Of a DNA stretch of 64,000 nt, positions 11,191 through 22,930 are shown in pieces. How positions within the stretch are numbered: the stretch's first letter is position 1; the number at the start of each line of letters is the position of its first letter. A program made the position numbers and the translations under genes. Source of the DNA: Oryzias latipes (lineage: Eukaryota; Chordata; Actinopteri; Beloniformes; Adrianichthyidae); NCBI RefSeq assembly GCF_002234675.1, contig NC_019879.2:13954464-14018463 (forward strand), read 5' to 3'. Below the pieces are notes generated by a model. The model ran no database searches. It worked only from the letters and a program-made list of their open reading frames with translations, and was not told the origin of the DNA.

Positions 11191-11624
11191 TTTACTGCAG
11201 GAGCTGCAGCTGAATGATGGCACTTTCAGCTGTACTTTTATCTTTCTGTGAGCCAGTTTGACAATTTGCTGTCCTGCATTAGTCTAAGGAAAATAGTATA
11301 TGGCATATATTTACAATATATAGTGCTTTACTACCTTCTTAGAAGGCCTGAAGTGCCTTACAGTCCCAGTCTCATTCACACACACATTCATACTCTGCTG
11401 CTTAACACTGACACTAACCCATAACCACCAGGAGCAATGTGGGGTAAAGTGTCCAAGGACTAGAGATGGGTATTGCTAAGATTTTATTGATGCAACTCCT
11501 CTTATCGAAACTGTTTATTGATTCAGAATATTATTGCCTTTCCTATCAATACTTTTCTGTGGGGAAACCAAGAGGAAGACAAATGACAAACTATGTAAAT
11601 AAAACCCCCATCCTGAAAAAAACT
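11191..11624. other. SINE-like debris, no gene
   Basis: 11330-11460 contains the CATTCACACACACATTCATAC type of sequence common in fish SINE tails. 11460-11640 is unassigned. Confidence 0.4.
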
Positions 11625-12830
11625 TCATGTGGACTCCGACAATATTCCAAATTTCTGTCCCATCTCCAACCTGCCTTTTCTCTCCAAAATACTTAAACAG
11701 GTGCTTGCCTCCCAGCTCAATTCTCATCTAAACTCAAATAATCAGTTTGAACATTTTCAATCTGGTTTTCAACAACTACACAGCACTGAAACAGCTCTGC
11801 TCAAAGTATCCAATGACATCCTCTCTTCTGACGCTGGACAGCTCTTCATCCTCATTCTCCCGGACCTCACTGTAGCATTCGACACTATCAGTCACTCCAA
11901 CCTACTCTCCCATCTCAAGAACTGTCTCAACATCACCGGCTTTGCTCTGTCCTAGCTTCAGTCCAACCTCACCCACCGTCAACAGTTTACCAGGGAAACA
12001 ACTGCTCATCCTCAACTACTCCTCCGTTGCAAGGTGTTCCCCAAGGTTTGGTGCTTGGTCCACTCCTGTTCATCCACTGCCTCATTTCCCTTGGCAACAT
12101 CATCTGCCAACATGGTCTAAATTTTCACTGTTACGCTGATGACATATAACTGTACATCTTTACCAAATGCATCATCTCCACAACTCACTTTACACTCACA
12201 CGCTGTCTAACAGACATCAAAACATGGCTTGAACACAATTTTCTCAAACTCAACTGTGATGAAACAGGCATCCTCTAAAATAATAAATGAGCTGCAATAC
12301 AGTCAGATCTCTGCTGCCCATCTGCTCACCCACACCTGCTCCTGTGAACATATCACCCCTGTCCTCCAGAACCTTCACTGGCTCCCCAGCCCTCAGCGCG
12401 TCAAATTCAAAGTTTTCCTCGTCACCTTCAAAGCCCTTCATAACCTGGCCCTGCCCTACCTCACTGATCTGCTCTAGCGTCATACTCCATCTTGCTCTTT
12501 GCGCTCCTGCGATGCAAACCTTTTGTCCCTCCCCTGTTGGACCGAGCAACAAATCTAGGGAGACAGAGCCATTGTCATTTCCATTGCTGCCCCAACCCTC
12601 TGGAACACTCTGCCTCTGTCAGAGACTGCACTGACCTCTCAATGTTCAAAAAAAAACCCTCAAAACTCATCTTTTTAAAATTGCTTTTATTCTTTAATCT
12701 GTCGTTTTTATGTTTTTATTTTGATTGTATTAGCTCTTGTTTTTATTGACTGTTTTTACTCATGTGTTGTAAAGCGTCTTTGTATGCCATTTAAAGCACG
12801 ATACAAATAAAATGTATTATTATTATCTAT
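11625..12830 (+). mobile_element. L2-clade LINE, internally deleted
   Basis: Reading several frames gives ordered L2 reverse transcriptase motifs: ISNLPFLSKIL, FQSGFQQLHSTETALLKV, a motif A relic ([11 protein letters not shown]), [12 protein letters not shown] and CYADDI (about 12127). After a jump near 12270 comes the L2 carboxy end (ITPVLQNLHWLP, FKALHNLALPYLTDLL). The 3' end is AAATAAAATG followed by an ATT repeat. Several frameshifts and stops make it inactive. Confidence 0.8.
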
Positions 12831-13604
12831 TAAAACCTTTTATTTTAGAACAAATTAAAACACAGTATATTAATTTCATTACCTTTGCAACAGTGAAATA
12901 AAATTAATAATAAATTAACATAACTTTTTATTAATAGCATACATTTTAGGGTAACAACTTAAATAAACAAGGTTCCAATTGAACTTTAATGTAAAGTATA
13001 TCAAATGGCGAATACTTGTAAAGCGCTTTTCAGTCAGACAACTCAAGCAATAAAGAAGATTTATTCCATATTTCTTTTAATTTGACAGAAGATTTATTCG
13101 ATATTTCTTTTAGTTTGGCATAAGGCTCTGTTCAGGTACATAAAACAAAGATTTCCATAGAAAGCTTTCGGTATTAAACTATCCCTAACGGAGCTCACAG
13201 GTGGAAGCCGGGGAGGAGGGTGGGGTGACAAACGCAGAGCTCGTGGAAATGGAAAAAGAGGACTGGACCACACCTGGAACTTAAGTAGGACACTTAACAG
13301 GTGAGTTCATTAGACTGAACCGCCCGCAGGGAGGAGTAACCAGGTAAACACACTGCTCGAGTTGCCTGCCTGAAATACTCCCAAGGTCGTTCACTTCCAC
13401 CGTCCTCAAAGGCCTAAAATACTTTATAGTCACATTCACACACACATTCTCACACTGTCACTGCAGAACACTGGCATCAACCAGGAAATGATCAATAAAA
13501 ACAAATAAGCAAATGTCACTTCTGCATGGGTGATTTTATTGTGTTTTACTTTTGAATTTGTACAGTGACTTTGAGTGTTGTGAAAGACGCTTTTAAATAA
13601 AATA

Positions 13605-13605
<1 letters not shown>
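12831..13605. other. No gene recognised
   Basis: AT-rich sequence; a short SINE-tail-like segment is at about 13405-13490. No splice-bounded coding segment is seen. Confidence 0.4.

Positions 13606-13640
<35 letters not shown>
13606..13640. repeat. (ATT)n microsatellite
   Basis: About 12 ATT units directly after the AAATAAAATAC sequence that ends an L2-like tail; GTT and ATT units continue to about 13670. Confidence 0.9.
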
Positions 13641-13641
<1 letters not shown>

Positions 13642-13675
13642 GTTGTTGTTATTGATATTGTTATTATTAATACAC

Positions 13676-13930
13676 ATATGCAGAGCCGGTTTAGCTCGTG
13701 CTGGTTTGCGGCGCCTTCCGTCCGTGAAACCAGGGTTCAAATCCGTACTGCTCCCTATTCCCTTCTCTGCTTCTGTGCCGGTCCCAAGCCCGGATGGATT
13801 GAGAGGGTTGCGTCAGGAAGGGCATCCAGCTTGAAACATTGACAAGTTAACCATGCGACTCATCCTCAAAGGAGGGGTTGTTTCGCTGTGGCGACCCCTG
13901 ATGGGAAAAGCCGAAAGTGAAAGAAGAAGA
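13676..13930 (+). repeat. SINE mobilised by RTE (shares both RTE ends)
   Basis: A tRNA-like head has B-box GGTTCAAATCC. The body (GTGCCGGTCCCAAGCCCGGA, then AGGGTTGCGTCAGGAAGGGC) matches the 5' end of the RTE element at 26066 and below. The tail (TGGCGACCCCTGATGGGAAA) matches the 3' end of the same LINE, including its stop codon. See the finding on shared ends. Confidence 0.75.
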
Positions 13931-14178
13931 TAATACACATATGCACAACATTTGATCACAATTCTAGAAATGTTGAAAAAATACAAATTCATGATGACAT
14001 GTTTCCATTAATTCATACTTATGTGAATAAACACAAACCAACTCACACGATAAGTCATTTAAAAACACAGATGTGAAAAATACTTTGATTTACAACAAAT
14101 ACATTCAAATTTCTGCCACGGCACAGGGCTCATCATCATCCATTAAAGGAGAAGTCGGCGTCTTATTCAAGCCCTTAA

Positions 14179-14383
14179 CCCTTGTCCTATCTTAGATGAC
14201 CCCACCCTTACATTGGCGTGTTCTCCCTACCATAACAAAGGTGGTTAAAGGTGGAAAGATTTCATGTAATCCATGGACACCAGTGAGGTTCACAAATCAT
14301 TGAAGAAAAAAGGTTCAAGGCACTGTCTAGTGGGTCTAGATGACCCAACTCCCAACGTTAAAGTGCCTAGGATAGCACAAGGG
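14179..14383 (+). mobile_element. piggyBac-like MITE, copy B
   Basis: The left TTAA (14175-14178) is intact; the right flank has decayed to TTAT. About 205 bp with the CCCTTGT.CTATC inverted ends and sub-terminal GATGACCC motifs seen in the other copies. Confidence 0.85.
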
Positions 14384-15336
14384 TTATTCAGGCTTTATTG
14401 ACAGTACGGATGAAGTGGTTTTGGGAAATGGTGGTTTTTATTGAGTAGCTGTAGATCCAACAATTCCACTTGACATGCTCAACTTTTGATGATATCTGTG
14501 ATGCTGTGGGACCTTATGTGACACCCACCTTCCATTGCCCAAGGCAGCCAGTTGTTACCAAGAAGAGCATTGCCATCACTATCTACAAACTGTCTATATG
14601 TGCAGAGTTGTTGCTCACGTGACTCATTTAATTCTAAGAAAGTGTTTTCATTGCAGTTTGCAAGATACGTCATTTTTGATGTGCACCAACTCCTGTAAGC
14701 GCAAATTGGTAAAACAGTGAGAAGCGATGTGTATCACGTTAAAAATTGTTTTAATGAACCTGAATCCATCCGATCTCATTTCAAAGAGTTGCTGTGTCTC
14801 ATTGTGTGGTGTCATGGCATTGTTTCAAGAGAATTTTGTTAAGAAACTACAAGGTAACTTTGAGGATGACATCACAGCAGCGCCGGGCACGTGCCGCGTA
14901 AAAAGACACAGAAAAGCATGTAAGAAATGTTTTCAGCTGTGTTAATATAAATAAACAGTTGGTCCCTTTTTTCTGTTTGATGACATGGCAGTCTGTACTT
15001 TATATTCGGCCAGGGCTCATCAGTTGCTACATTACGTCAGCTGGGGTGGTCATTTTGGTTTAGTTATTCCGCTCCGGGAACGAATTGTATTCAGAGTAAG
15101 GAATCTCAGAGATGCCCTAATTACATGGAAGGGGTTAGTCTAAGAATCGCATGATCAAAAGTTATCGGTACACTTGTTTCTTAGAAGCTTTTTGCAGTTT
15201 CACAAAGGGTCAAAACAAGGTCATGCAAATTCAATAAAGTTCATTGTGTCTACAAATTTAACTGAGTTCTTACATTTTTGTTTATCAGACAGTTTGTTTT
15301 TTGTCAAACGTACCTTACATGTTTCGTAGTCATCAG
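14384..15336. other. No gene recognised
   Basis: Short frames on both strands (for example 14479-14673 minus) have no splice context or recognisable domain. Confidence 0.4.
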
Positions 15337-16030
15337 GGGCCTCATTTATAAATGTTGCGTACGCACAAAAGAAGGCGTACGCCACTCTCTACGCAATAGT
15401 TGAGATTTATAAAAAGCAAACTTGACGGGAAAATGTGCGGTCCTTCACGCAAGCTCTGACCCAGGCGTACGCACAAAAACGGGTGAAATGAGAAACGGCG
15501 ACACCGTCGGCAGATGGAAGAAACACGTGAAAGTGAAAATGACAATACTGCCTGTCATAAATAACATGAAGACTTCACAAAGCAAGTCTTACAATTAACA
15601 GCCTACACGAACACCCGTTTGATCGATCAGCATTGAAACAAACAAACAAAACAACAAACGAAAATTACAACAGAAATTCAAATGAACACTTATTTGCAAA
15701 AAGAAAAGTGAAATATGTTCTGCAATATTGGCATGTTGTGCAATTCATGCTCATAAATAATATAGTTAACAGAACGAAATAATGTACAAAACATATATTC
15801 TCGTCAGTGTGTCCGTCTGGCGGAGCAGATATAGGTGCGGGCGTGCGGATCGACGGACAGACGCACTAATTGTCCACTGGGGAAAGTTGTTTTAATATTA
15901 AAACATTTCTTCATAAGCTACGGAATTATGGTATTCATGCATATTCCTTTAGTTTGTTTTTATTTTTGATAAAACAATGTATGGCGTATGTCTCCACCAT
16001 TCAGAAAGCAACAAGAAATTACATTTGCGC
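15337..16030 (+). mobile_element. Harbinger element (GGGCCTCATTTATAAA ends), right-truncated
   Basis: Begins GGGCCTCATTTATAAATG after a CAG flank (15334-15336) and aligns along its length with the left half of the 22931-24404 element. The match stops near 16030 at ATTACATTTGCGC. No right TIR follows, so the transposase half has been lost. Confidence 0.75.
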
Positions 16031-16664
16031 TTCCGCTATCTGATGAAGCTTTGCGAACAGTATTATCTCCCTGCAAAAAAAACAGATAAGCTTTGATTTT
16101 AACTTTGTGAAAGCACACACAGAAAACAAGAATCTAAAAATATCAGATGCTTTGCTCTGATTTATTACAGAACTCAAGGATTTTCCTGTCAGTGAGCACA
16201 GCTGTTGAGTAAACAATATAACTGAAGATATCAGAATAAACCAGAGGGCCTTTTGGCGTGAATGGATTGCATAAATTTGATGCCAAACTTTGACTTCCTT
16301 TTGATCTTCTCTGCCTTTTATTGGCAGAGATGTAATGTGGATTATGTCTGGCTCTGCCTCTGAGGTTTTTGACCAGTGCATGCATGTTGTTACATTTTCT
16401 ACACGTGTTTCCAAAGCTGTTTCTGTCAGATTCCATTTTCTGTAAATCAACATAGCACTAAAGATTTAAAATAATATGTTTGCATGGACGTCCATCATTG
16501 CAGCTCCAAAACAGCAGCACAGGACAGAATTATCAAATCACAATAGGTGTTTCTAACACTGTTTGAAATGTTTGTACTTCCATACATGAATTTTGGAAGA
16601 AAACAAATGTTGGCATTTCATTATTTACATGTACTTTGTATTGTCATTTCCCTCATGTTACCTA
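16031..16664. other. No gene recognised
   Basis: A 144-codon minus-strand frame (16019-16453) shows no domain and begins in repeat sequence. I do not regard it as a gene. Confidence 0.4.
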
Positions 16665-16860
16665 CTGGCTTGGTAGCTTGGTTGGTGAGGTGAAAGATTA
16701 CAGCGCAGGAAACCAGGGTTTGATTCCCTGAGAGGCAACTAACACCTTGGGCAAGATGCTACTTAACACTACTGCCCACCTGCAGCTCACTGCTCCCCCA
16801 GGGGGATGGGTCAACTGTGGAAATTTCCTATTATGGGATGAATAAAGTAACAATGATTAA
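16665..16860 (+). repeat. tRNA-related V-type SINE
   Basis: A head with GGTTTGATTCC (B-box-like), then CTTGGGCAAGATGCTACTTA and the CACTGCTCCCCCAGGGGGAT core; it ends ATGAATAAAGTAACAATG. Confidence 0.65.
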
Positions 16861-16989
16861 TATTAATAACTGTTATCCCCTAAAATAAGGTGATGCAATG
16901 CTGCATATTTTAATGTAAGAAACTCATTCAGTGTAGCACATAAGTGGTAAATAACTCCACTTATCTTCTTTCTCTTTCGGCTTTTCCCA

Positions 16990-19272
16990 TCAGGGGTCGC
17001 CACAGCGAATCATCGTTTTCCACTTCACTCTTTCATGGACATCTTCTACACTAACATTAGCCAACTTCATGTCCTCTGTTAAGACATCCATATATCTCCT
17101 CTTTGGCCGTCCTCTTGCCCTCGGGCCAGGCAGTTCCATCTCCAACATCCTTCTACCAATAAATCCACTGTCCCTCCTCTGAACATGTCCAAACCATCTC
17201 AGTCTGTCTTCTCTGACTTTGTCGCTAACACAGGCAACATGAGCCGTCCCTCTGATGTACTCGTTCCTTATCCTGTCTAACCTGGTCACTCCTAAGGAGA
17301 ACCTCAACATCTTCATCTCCGCTACCTCCATATCAGCCTCTTGTCTCTGTCTCACTGCTACCGTCTCTAACCCATAGAGCAGAGCTGGTCTCACCACTGT
17401 CTTGTACACCTTTCCTTTGAGTTTTGCTGACACTCTTCTGTCACACAACACTCCTGACACTTTCCTCCACCCGCTCCAACCTGCCTGCACTCGCCTCTTC
17501 ACCTCTTTTCCACACCCCCCATCACACTGAACTGTTGACCCCAAGTACTTAAACTCCTGCACCTTCTCCACCTCAGCCCCCTGTAACCTAACGCTTCTAC
17601 CTTGATCCCTCTCGTTCAGACACATGTATTCTGTCTTACTACGACTGAACTTCATGCCTCTTCTTTCCAGAGCAAACCTCCACCTCTCTAGCTGTTCCTC
17701 CACCTGCTCTCTACTCTCACTGCAAATTACGATGTCATCCGCAAACATCATTGTCCAGGGAGATTCCTGTCTTACCTCGTCTGTCAGCCTGTCCATCAGC
17801 ATAGCAAACAAAAAGGGACTCAAAGCTGATCCTTGGTGTAGTCCCACCTCCACCTTGAACTCCTCTGTCTGACCCACAGCACATCTCACCACCATCATAC
17901 TTCTCTCATACATGTCCTGAACTACTCTGACATACTTCTCTGCCACTCCAGACGACCTCATACAGTACCACTGCTCCTCCCTCGGCACCCTGTCATACGC
18001 CTTCTCTAAATCTACGAACACACAATGCAGCTTCTTCTGACCATCTCTGTACTTTTCCATCAACATTCTCAAAGCAAAAATGGCATCAGTGGTGCTCTTA
18101 CGGGGCATGAAACCATACTGCTGCTCACAAATCTCCACCTTCTTCCTAAGCCTGGCTTCCACTACTCTTTCCCACAGCTTCATTGTGTGGCTCATCAACT
18201 TTATTCCTCTATAGTTGCTGCAGTTCTGCGTGTCACCCTTGTTCTTAAAGATCGGGACCAGAACGCTTCTCCTCCATTCCTCAGGCATCTTCTCACTCTC
18301 TAGAATCCTATTGAACAAACTCGTTAGAAATTCCACTGCTGTCTCTCCTAAGCACTTCCATACCTCCACAGGTAGGTCATCAGGACCAACGGCCTTTCCG
18401 CTCTTCATCCTTTTCAGAGCCTTCCTAATCTCCTCCTTTCCAATCTCTGCTACTTCCTGCTCCACAACAACCACATCTTCCTCCCTTCTTTCCCTGTCAT
18501 TTTCCTCGTTCATCAGCTCCTCAAAATACTCCTTCCATCTTTTCTGTACACTCTCCTGGGTTGTTAGCACCTTTCCATCTCTGTCCTTTATCACCCTTAC
18601 CTGTTGCACGTCCTTCCCATCTCTGTCTCTCTGTCTGGCTAGTCTGTACAAGTCCTTCTCTCCTTCCTTTGTGTCTAACCTGTCATATAGCTCATCGTAA
18701 GCTTTCTGTTTGGCCTTTGCCACCTCTCTCTTCATTCTACGCTGCGCTTCCTTGTACTCCTGTCTACCTTCTTCAGTCCTTTCTACATCCCACTTCCTTT
18801 TAGCCAACCTCTTCCTCTGGACGCATTCCTGTACTTCCTCATTCCACCACCAAGTGTCTTTACCGTCTTTCCTCTTTCCAGATGACACACCTAGCACCTT
18901 CCTACCTGTTTCCCTGATAATCTCTGCTGTAGTTTCCCAGTCATCTGGAAGCTCATCCTGACCACCCAGGACCTGTCTCAACTTCTGCCTAAATTCCTCA
19001 CAAGTTTCTTCATTCTGTAGCTTCCACCACTTGGTCTTCTTTTCTGTTTTCCCTCTCTTTTTCTTCCTGACCTCCAGAGTCATCTTACACACCACCATGC
19101 GGTGCTGTCTGGCTACACTCTCTCCTGCCACCACTTTGCAGTCATTAACCTCTCTCAAATGACCTTGTCTACATAGGATGTAGTCCACCTGAGTACTCCT
19201 ACCTCCACTTCTGTATGTCACTCTATGTTCCTCTCTCTTCTGGAAGTAAGTGTTGACTACAGCCATTTCCAT
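16990..19272 (-). pseudogene. RTE LINE reverse transcriptase (C-terminal 760 codons)
   Basis: Encodes the end of the endonuclease (STQVDYILC, then ARQHRMVVCKM) and the reverse transcriptase, which copies the element RNA at a nicked chromosomal target. Visible motifs are NYRGIKLMSH, QYGFMPRKSTTDAIF, motif A FVDLEKAYDRVP, GLHQGSALSPFLFAMLMD, and motif C MMFADDIVIC with the two aspartates. The carboxy part carries LRWFGHVQRR and GRPKRRYMDVL. The stop TGA sits in the conserved tail GGCGACCCCTGATGGG. No stop or frameshift lies in this 2.3-kb stretch, so the copy is fairly recent. It is cut off from its amino end at 19272 by the copia insertion, hence pseudogene. Confidence 0.88.
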
Positions 19273-19466
19273 TGTTAACAGGTTGATTGTCCAATGGGTG
19301 TGCTCCCAATTATTGAGAATTCTTCTCAGGTGTGTTCCCTGTGGTCATGCCATGTCACTGCCTATTTAAACTGCACCTGCACCAATAAACAAAAGATTGT
19401 ATGTTCTGACTGCAGACTGTGTCCCAGTGTGTGCTTTTGCTCCCCTTTAGAAAGCCACATTTAACA
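19273..19466 (+). repeat. copia 5' LTR
   Basis: 194 bp, from TGTTAACAGG to TTTAACA. Contains a CTATTTAAACTG TATA-like stretch and AATAAA at 19384-19389. Confidence 0.92.
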
Positions 19467-19480
19467 GGTTATGGGCCCAG
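19467..19480 (+). promoter_or_regulatory. copia primer binding site (half-tRNA type)
   Basis: GGTTATGGGCCCAG directly follows the LTR. It is complementary to the anticodon arm of initiator tRNA-Met (CUGGGCCCAUAACC), not to its 3' CCA end. Drosophila copia uses the same internal region through a tRNA fragment. Confidence 0.8.
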
Positions 19481-19564
19481 ATGCGCTGATGTTTGCCCAG
19501 ACATGGTGTGAGTAGCAAAACAGTTTGATAAGCTATTGTTTCAAACTTTTGGAGTGCCAACACC

Positions 19565-20845
19565 ATGAGTGAAAGGACAAGTTCACGTTGGTCTCGTCTT
19601 GTGTTTGACGGAGACGAAAAGAATTATGAACTCTGGGAGACAAAGTTTTTGGGACATTTGCGGTTACAGAAACTGAAGGATACAATTCTAAATGAACCTG
19701 CCATAGATGCGGATGAAGACACACTGGCTGAGGATGCAGCGAAAAATGCTGAAGCATATGCTGAACTTATTCAATTCCTTGATGACAAAAGTTTGTCTCT
19801 GGTCATGCGAGAGGCCGCTGATGATGGGCGTGGCGCTCTCAATATATTGCAAGACTATTATGCTGGCAAGGGGAAGCCCAGAATTGTGAGTCTCTACACT
19901 GAATTAACTTCCCTGCAAAAGTTAAGTGGTGAAAGTGTGACTGATTACGTCATACGTGCTGAGACTTCAATCACAGCGCTGAGGAACGCCGGAGAAGTTT
20001 TGAGTGATGGACTACTGGTTGCAATGGTCTTAAAGGGGTTGCCAGAATCATTCAAGCCTTTTTCAATTTTTGTCACTCAAAGCGATGAGACCCTCTCTTT
20101 TGCAGATTTTAAGACCAAACTGCGCAGTTATGAGAACACTGAAAGCATGCGTACAGCTGTGGCCAAGGACAATGTCATGGGTGCCCAGGCACAGAAAACT
20201 AGTGCCCTGTCAGGTGCAAGGATGCGAAATGCAGAGAACAGAGACATTGAGTGTTTCCGTTGTGGTCAGAGAGGACACAAGGCAAGACAGTGCCAGCGTG
20301 GTCAGCAGTGGTACAGCCAAGGCAAGAGCAACACACGGCGAGGAGGTCGGAAGCAGCAGCAACAGGACAACGCACGCGGAGTATCCGAGGAGACGGATAA
20401 CACCTTTGCCTTCTTGGTGACCGCTGATTATCAGCCAGGGAGCGACATCACCAGAAAAGGGTTGATGGTGGACACTGGTGCAACATCGCATATCATTACA
20501 GATCTTGCTAAGTTTAAGAGCTTTGACGATCAATTCCAGGCTGAAACGCACTGTGTGGAACTGGCTGATGGGACAAGGTGCAAGGGGGTTGCGGAGCGCA
20601 GAGGAGAAGCAGCGGTTTGGCTGGTTGACAGCGGGGAACGTCACATTTGTGCCACACTGAAGCAGGCGCTGTATATCCCCTCCTATCCCCAAGACATCTT
20701 CTCTGTGAGAGCTGCAACTTCCAACAGAGCAACAGTAATCTTCAAGGAGGGAGAAGACGTCCTGAAGTACAAAGACGGTACACGTTTTCTTATTCATTCT
20801 ATTTGCCTACGGTTCCTGAGAACAATAATTGTGATCAATCTATGA
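19565..20845 (+). CDS. copia gag and protease
   Basis: A 426-codon open frame. The gag part (residues about 1-210) opens with [16 protein letters not shown] and the [12 protein letters not shown] segment typical of copia-type UBN2 gag. A CCHC zinc knuckle, [14 protein letters not shown], sits at about residue 225, followed by a basic patch. The protease follows with active-site VDTGATSHI at about residue 300. Copia usually has one gag-pol frame. Here the frame runs out about 25 codons into the protease-integrase linker because downstream domains are shifted by -1, so this piece would give gag plus protease only. The start ATG is the first after the primer site. Confidence 0.88.
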   Translation: MSERTSSRWSRLVFDGDEKNYELWETKFLGHLRLQKLKDTILNEPAIDADEDTLAEDAAKNAEAYAELIQFLDDKSLSLVMREAADDGRGALNILQDYYAGKGKPRIVSLYTELTSLQKLSGESVTDYVIRAETSITALRNAGEVLSDGLLVAMVLKGLPESFKPFSIFVTQSDETLSFADFKTKLRSYENTESMRTAVAKDNVMGAQAQKTSALSGARMRNAENRDIECFRCGQRGHKARQCQRGQQWYSQGKSNTRRGGRKQQQQDNARGVSEETDNTFAFLVTADYQPGSDITRKGLMVDTGATSHIITDLAKFKSFDDQFQAETHCVELADGTRCKGVAERRGEAAVWLVDSGERHICATLKQALYIPSYPQDIFSVRAATSNRATVIFKEGEDVLKYKDGTRFLIHSICLRFLRTIIVINL

Positions 20846-21900
20846 GTTGCCATGACATTCAGACGTGGCATGAGATTTTTGGACATTGCAATTATAATGA
20901 TGTTCAGAAGTTGGAATGTATTGTTGATGGCATGTCAATTAAGGGTAAAGTACCTAAATCTATGCAATGTGAAGTGTGTATTCAAGGTAAATTCATTCAA
21001 AGTAGGAACAGGAAGTCTGATGTAAGGGCAACGTTGGCATTAGAGCTGGTACATACTGACTTGGCAGGGCCCATTAACCCAGAGTCTAGAGAAGGTTATA
21101 GGTATGCACTTTCCTTTTCCGATGACTACTCCAGTGCAATGTTTGTGTATTTTTTAAAGCACAAAAGTGATACTGTGGAAGCTACAGAGAGATTTCTAGC
21201 TGATATAGGTCCATATGGCAAAGTTAAATGTATCAGATCTGATAATGGTACCGAATTTATTGGACAGGGTTACCAAGCACTACTTCGCAGGAATATGATT
21301 AGACATGAAACATCAGCACCATACTCGCCACACCAGAATGGTACTGCTGAACGTAATTGGAGGACTCTCTTTGACATGGCTAGATGTATGCTCTTGGAAA
21401 GCAAGTTACCCAAGGAGCTATGGCCGTATGCAGTCCAGACAGCAGCAATGGTGAGGAATAGGTGTTACAACAACCGCACTAGACAGACACCTTACTTTAT
21501 GTTGACAGGAAGGAGACCCAATGTGTCCAGGGTGCAGACTTTTGGTACTGTGTGTTGTGCTTATAGACAGGACACAAAGAAATTAGATTCAAAATCTGAC
21601 AAAGGCATTTTTGTTGGATATGATAAGAACAGTCCAGCCTATATGGTCTACTATCCTGACAGTAAGAAAGTGATGAAGCACAGACTGGTCAGATTCATAT
21701 CTAATTCTAAGAAATGTGAGACTGATTATGCGTCTGATGATGATGATGAAGTTGGTGTGCAACATAGTACAACCCGACTTGACCCAGACAAACCCAAGCA
21801 GAGTGACATTGCAGAGACTGGATTAAGCCCAAGTCAGATAAATGCACAGTCAGTTGAGGTCAAGGCAGAACCCCCTTCTTCAGATGCCCTGAGTGAATAA
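20788..21900 (+). pseudogene. copia integrase
   Basis: The zinc-binding amino end is visible as WHEIFGHCNYNDV ... CEVCIQGK. The DDE core has HTDLAGP (first D), CIRSDNGTEF (second D) and PHQNGTAERNWRTL (E). A copia-type carboxy region follows (GIFVGYDKNSPAYMVYYP). The frame is open from 20647, but the part before about 20788 overlaps protease in another frame and is not real. It ends at an in-frame TAA (21898-21900) just before a RRYPSR-type linker to reverse transcriptase, so the stop is a mutation rather than a natural end. Confidence 0.88.
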
Positions 21901-22930
21901 AGGAGATATCCTAGTAGAGATAGAAAAAGACCAGAGTTTTATGGGGTAGAGCATGATCAGGCACAGATCAACATTGATTACTGCTATAAGATGGTTTCGA
22001 ATGTGCCTCAAACTTTTAGAGAGGCTGTGACTTCATCCAACTCAAGAGAGTGGATAGATGCAATGGATGAGGAGATGAAATCATTGCAGGAGAACAACAC
22101 ATTTACTCTGACCACTCTGCCTGAGGGCAAGAAAGCAGTGGGGGGTAGGTGGATCTATGCAATCAAATGTAATGCTGATGGGTCAGACAAATTTAAGGCA
22201 AGGTACGTTGCCAAGGGATATAGTCAGGAGTTGGGAGTAAATTATGAAGAAACTTTTTCTCCTACTGTTAACCTAACGAGTGTGAGAGTGTTAATGCAGA
22301 AAGCTGCCCAGGAAAGCTTGATCCTCCACCAGATGGATGTTAAGACAGCCTACCTACATGCACCAATTGATTTTGAAATGTACATGGAACAGCCAGAGGG
22401 ATATGATGTAAAATCTCAGACAAATGAGAAAATTGTGTGTAAACTGGAAAAATCCTTGTATGGGCTAAAACAATCAGGTAGAAATTGGAACAAAATGTTA
22501 CATGATTACCTGTGTGAAAACAACTTTGTACAAAATCCAGTTGATCCTTGTGTTTACAAGAGAGAAACAGAATATGAAAAAATAATAATATTGATATGGG
22601 TTGATGACTTGGTCATAGCTGCCAGTGATGGAAGAGTTTTAAAAACTGTCAAACAAATGCTTGCAGAAAAGTTTCAGATGAAAGATCTGGGCAGGCTGAA
22701 AACTTTTTTGGGTATCACCTTTGATCAGTGTGATGGTGAAGTAACCATGTCACAGCAGAGTTATATTGATAAACTGCTGGAGAGGTTTAACATGCAAGAT
22801 TGTAAACCCAGGTCGACACCTTATGAACCCAAGTTGTATTACACTGATGGTGGTAAAAAGATGAGTGACCCCAGGAAGTACAGAGAGGCCGTAGGTAGCC
22901 TAATATACCTTTCTTCATGCACTAGACCTG
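21901..22930 (+). pseudogene. copia reverse transcriptase, cut by Harbinger
   Basis: In the same frame as the integrase, beyond its stop. Motifs: FREAVTSSNSREWIDAMDEE, GGRWIYAIK, KARYVAKGYSQ, motif A HQMDVKTAYLHAPI, YGLKQSGRNW, and motif C ILIWVDDLVIAA. It continues to SLIYLSSCTRP at 22929. The Harbinger insertion then breaks codon 'GAT', which resumes at 24408; reading on across the insertion gives the expected DLSYAVSRLSQY. Residues read after 22930 in this frame come from the Harbinger and are not copia. Confidence 0.9.

Noticed and set aside
13546..13740. Poly-Asn ORF
   Set aside because: Translation of the ATT microsatellite.
16019..16453. 144-codon minus ORF
   Set aside because: No domain, no splice context; begins in Harbinger repeat sequence.
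17624..18961. Plus-strand ORFs within the RTE LINE
   Set aside because: Shadows of the 760-codon minus-strand reverse transcriptase frame.
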